DNA from: Aquiflexum balticum DSM 16537
GTDB taxonomy: Bacteria; Bacteroidota; Bacteroidia; Cytophagales; Cyclobacteriaceae
DNA: 64,000 nt
Direction: 5' to 3'
Assembly (NCBI RefSeq): GCF_900176595.1
Contig: NZ_LT838813.1
Span: 5,164,001 to 5,228,000, forward strand
Shown: piece after piece, positions 61,858 through 64,000 of the stretch
How positions within the stretch are numbered: position 1 is the first letter of the stretch
Layout of the letters: the number at the start of each line of letters is the position of its first letter
Translations under genes and position numbers: made by a program
Notes under the pieces: model-generated
The model's database searches: none
Seen by the model: only the letters and a program-made list of their open reading frames with translations
What the model was told of the DNA's origin: nothing

Positions 61858-61889
61858 TAAACATACATTAATTTGTTTTTTGCACCAAA
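61858..61889 (-). promoter_or_regulatory. Predicted promoter of the histidine kinase gene
   Basis: TTTG at 61886-61889, a 20-base spacer and TATGTTTA at 61858-61865 (one mismatch to TAnnTTTG) on the minus strand, about 62 bases before the start. Confidence 0.5.
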
Positions 61890-62308
61890 CAATATGCAAT
61901 TAAAAATTTAAAAAATGTTTAATTTATTTAATCCCAAATTCAATCAGAAATTAACCCGTTTTAGAACCACTGCCTATTCCTTTGGTAAATTACCCAAAAA
62001 AACCAAAATCCCGATCGATATTGAATGAGGCATTTCCCATTATTTTATCCACAAATCGTAGATTTCCTAAACCAATACCCTTTCTGTATTTCCGGGTAAT
62101 TTTGATTGGCCAAATTCAAAATGCAAGTCTGAATTTACAAAATAATAAACAATATCAGACCTTAGTACCTGTACAAAATTGGAACATTCCAAATCCTAAT
62201 CGGCTATAGGAAATCCTAATTGGATCTAAAATTGAAATTTTGAATTCAAAATAAATCCATCAAATCTTAACCGAAGTCTTCTGACATACACTTCGATTTC
62301 ACTTGCAT
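61890..62308. other. Intergenic region between the kinase and aconitase genes
   Basis: No gene is supported. AAATCCTAATYGG occurs twice with a 20-base period (62191-62203 and 62211-62223), a spacing of two helical turns that could suit a dimeric binding protein. A single TTATCCACA (DnaA-box like) at 62045-62053 is most likely chance. Confidence 0.4.
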
Positions 62309-62339
62309 AAAAAAAAAGCTGTGGAATCTTTCCACAGCT
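62309..62339 (-). terminator. Intrinsic terminator of the aconitase gene
   Basis: AGCTGTGGAA and TTCCACAGCT form a 10-base stem with a short loop, followed on the minus strand by a run of nine T residues. Confidence 0.9.
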
Positions 62340-62363
62340 CTTACTAAAATTGTTTTTGGAAGC

Positions 62364-64000
62364 TCAAAGTCCCGCTTTAATTAAATTTAAAGCAGATCCG
62401 GCCTTGAACCATTCAATTTGACCGGCATTGTAAGTATGGTTTACTTTAATCTCATCTTTACTTCCATCTTCATGATTCAGGACAACTGTCAACTGTTTAC
62501 CTGGCGCAAAATCTCTCAAGCCAATGATATCAATGCTGTCATTTTCCTGAATCAGATCATAATCTGAAGAATTGGCAAAAGTCAATGCCAACATCCCCTG
62601 CTTCTTCAGATTGGTTTCATGGATTCTGGCAAATGATTTAACCAAGATGGCCCTTACTCCCAGAAATCTGGGTTCCATAGCCGCATGTTCCCTTGAAGAA
62701 CCCTCGCCATAATTTTCATCTCCTACTACAATGGAACCAACCCCTTGCATCTTATACTGACGCTGTACAGCCGGAACTTCGGCATATTCTCCATTCAATT
62801 GGTTTTTCACTTTGTTGGTGGCCTCATTAAAATAGTTTACTGCTCCGATCAACATGTTGTTGGAGATATTATCCAAATGACCACGGAATCTTAACCATGG
62901 ACCGGCCATGGAAATATGGTCAGTAGTACATTTTCCTTTCGCCTTGATCAACAATTTCAATCCGGTCAAGTCAGTGCCTTCCCAAGGCATGAACGGTTCC
63001 AATAATTGAAGTCTTTCCGATTTGACATCTACCTTCACTTCTACCGTAGACCCGTCTTCAGCAGGAGCTTGGTATCCTGCATCTTCCACTGCAAATCCTT
63101 TTGGAGGCAATTCCAATCCATTGGGTTCGTCCAACCTCACCTGTACACCTGCTTCATTGGTCAAAGAATCAGTCATTGGGTTGAATGTCAGATCGCCTGC
63201 AATTGCCATGGCGGTAACTATTTCCGGGGAAGCTACAAAAGAATGGGTGTTGGGATTACCATCAGCTCTTTTTGCAAAATTTCTGTTGAAAGACGTGATG
63301 ATGGAGTTTTTTTCCTGCTTTTCAGCGCCATGCCTTGCCCACTGTCCGATACAAGGTCCGCAGGCATTAGCCAATACGACACCTCCCATATTTTCAAATA
63401 TATTTAAAAACCCATCTCTTTCTACTGTAAACCTTACCTGTTCGGAACCTGGTGTGATGGTATATTCAGACTTTGCTACAAGGTTTTTATCTACTGCTTG
63501 CTGCGCCAAAGACGCAGCCCTGGAAATATCTTCATAAGAAGAGTTGGTACAGGAGCCAATCAATCCGACTTCAAGCTTTGCCGGCCAACCGTTTTCTTTT
63601 ACCGCTGCGGCAAACTTGGAAAGCGGCCAAGCCAAATCCGGAGTGAAGGGTCCATTGATATGGGGTTCAAGTTGAGAAAGGTTGATTTCAATAACCTGAT
63701 CAAAATATTTTTCAGGATTTGAATACACATCATCGTCTCCTGTTAAGTGGGCTTTGATAGCATTGGCCATATCAGCTATATCACCTCTTTCTGTACCTCT
63801 CAGGTAAGCCTCAGATTTCTCATCATAACCAAAGATGGAAGTGGTTGCCCCTATTTCCGCACCCATATTGCAGATAGTTCCTTTACCCGTTGCGGACAGA
63901 GATCTTGCACCATCTCCGAAATATTCAACTACGGCACCTGTTCCGCCTTTTACTGTAAGTATACCTGCAACTTTGAGGATTACATCCTTAGCAGAAGTCC
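62364..64000 (-). CDS. acn: Aconitate hydratase, 3' part
   Basis: The gene continues past the right edge of the window, so the N-terminal part is missing. At least 545 residues are seen. The [4Fe-4S] cysteines occur in [10 protein letters not shown] and ANACGPCIG; the C-terminal swivel domain is present with EGSSREHAA and [15 protein letters not shown]-type motif [10 protein letters not shown]. It converts citrate to isocitrate in the TCA cycle. The GSCTNS and GPCIG spacing and the [10 protein letters not shown] motif fit mitochondrial-type aconitase. The gene has a strong terminator directly after it. Confidence 0.95.
   Translation of the reverse strand, partial: TSAKDVILKVAGILTVKGGTGAVVEYFGDGARSLSATGKGTICNMGAEIGATTSIFGYDEKSEAYLRGTERGDIADMANAIKAHLTGDDDVYSNPEKYFDQVIEINLSQLEPHINGPFTPDLAWPLSKFAAAVKENGWPAKLEVGLIGSCTNSSYEDISRAASLAQQAVDKNLVAKSEYTITPGSEQVRFTVERDGFLNIFENMGGVVLANACGPCIGQWARHGAEKQEKNSIITSFNRNFAKRADGNPNTHSFVASPEIVTAMAIAGDLTFNPMTDSLTNEAGVQVRLDEPNGLELPPKGFAVEDAGYQAPAEDGSTVEVKVDVKSERLQLLEPFMPWEGTDLTGLKLLIKAKGKCTTDHISMAGPWLRFRGHLDNISNNMLIGAVNYFNEATNKVKNQLNGEYAEVPAVQRQYKMQGVGSIVVGDENYGEGSSREHAAMEPRFLGVRAILVKSFARIHETNLKKQGMLALTFANSSDYDLIQENDSIDIIGLRDFAPGKQLTVVLNHEDGSKDEIKVNHTYNAGQIEWFKAGSALNLIKAGL

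Noticed and set aside
62045-62053. TTATCCACA, a perfect DnaA box, as a sign of a replication origin
   Set aside because: Only one copy in the region, and the complement (TGTGGATAA) also occurs by chance inside thyA near 6370. No cluster, and no dnaA or dnaN gene nearby.

Overview
The window looks like chromosomal DNA of a Bacteroidota bacterium, most likely order Cytophagales, family Cyclobacteriaceae. The reasons are: promoter -7 boxes of the TAnnTTTG type with a TTTG -33 element, a 58-residue histone-H1-like protein, a serine-palmitoyltransferase-like enzyme, many secreted proteases with N-terminal MKK signal peptides ending in AQ or GQ, and an aconitase and MMPL exporter of the kind seen in that group. 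The genus is not resolved by eye. No rRNA or tRNA gene was found.

Layout. 1-570: a yefM-yoeB type toxin-antitoxin pair with a recognisable operator. 1-6.8 kb: a lipoprotein M24 peptidase, an EEP-family phosphohydrolase, an MMPL exporter and thyA. 6.8-11.2 kb: a PabC-like lyase, the serine dehydratase beta subunit and a TolC/adaptor efflux pair that lacks an inner-membrane pump. 11.2-14.6 kb: the accC-DUF1015-maf operon (minus strand). 14.7-16.4 kb: an SPT-like aminotransferase and the histone-like protein. 16.4-21.3 kb: a secreted M1 peptidase, an NfeD membrane protease and a sulfatase.

22.0-32.3 kb is the accessory region. It is a type I restriction-modification operon (hsdM, hsdS ... hsdR, minus strand) with a complete Thoeris-type anti-phage module, ThsA (SIR2 + SLOG) and two different ThsB TIR proteins, sitting between hsdS and hsdR. 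An AlbA_2/Schlafen-type protein with a 12-bp in-frame tandem repeat lies in the same run of genes. A decayed Uma2-family nuclease fragment lies just beyond hsdR. This is the most interesting part of the window.

32.6-41.2 kb: a globin-plsC-gatC-giant TPR membrane protein operon, an orphan ABC ATPase, the cobalamin adenosyltransferase-ilvE operon, and prfB with its programmed +1 frameshift. 41-49.5 kb: an MFS transporter, a YhhN-like membrane protein, a second M24 peptidase, a MATE transporter, a NUDIX hydrolase, an Lrp regulator, a TPR protein and an unknown membrane protein. 49.6-58.8 kb: a CocE-type hydrolase, an M3 peptidase, an M20 amidohydrolase, a 28-residue membrane peptide with its own promoter and terminator, a CDF metal transporter, an AI-2E family permease and a TPR lipoprotein. 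58.8-64 kb: a hybrid PAS sensor kinase and the 3' part of an aconitase that runs off the window.

Taken together the window is ordinary core metabolism, peptide degradation and membrane biology, interrupted by one compact defence island at 22-32 kb.
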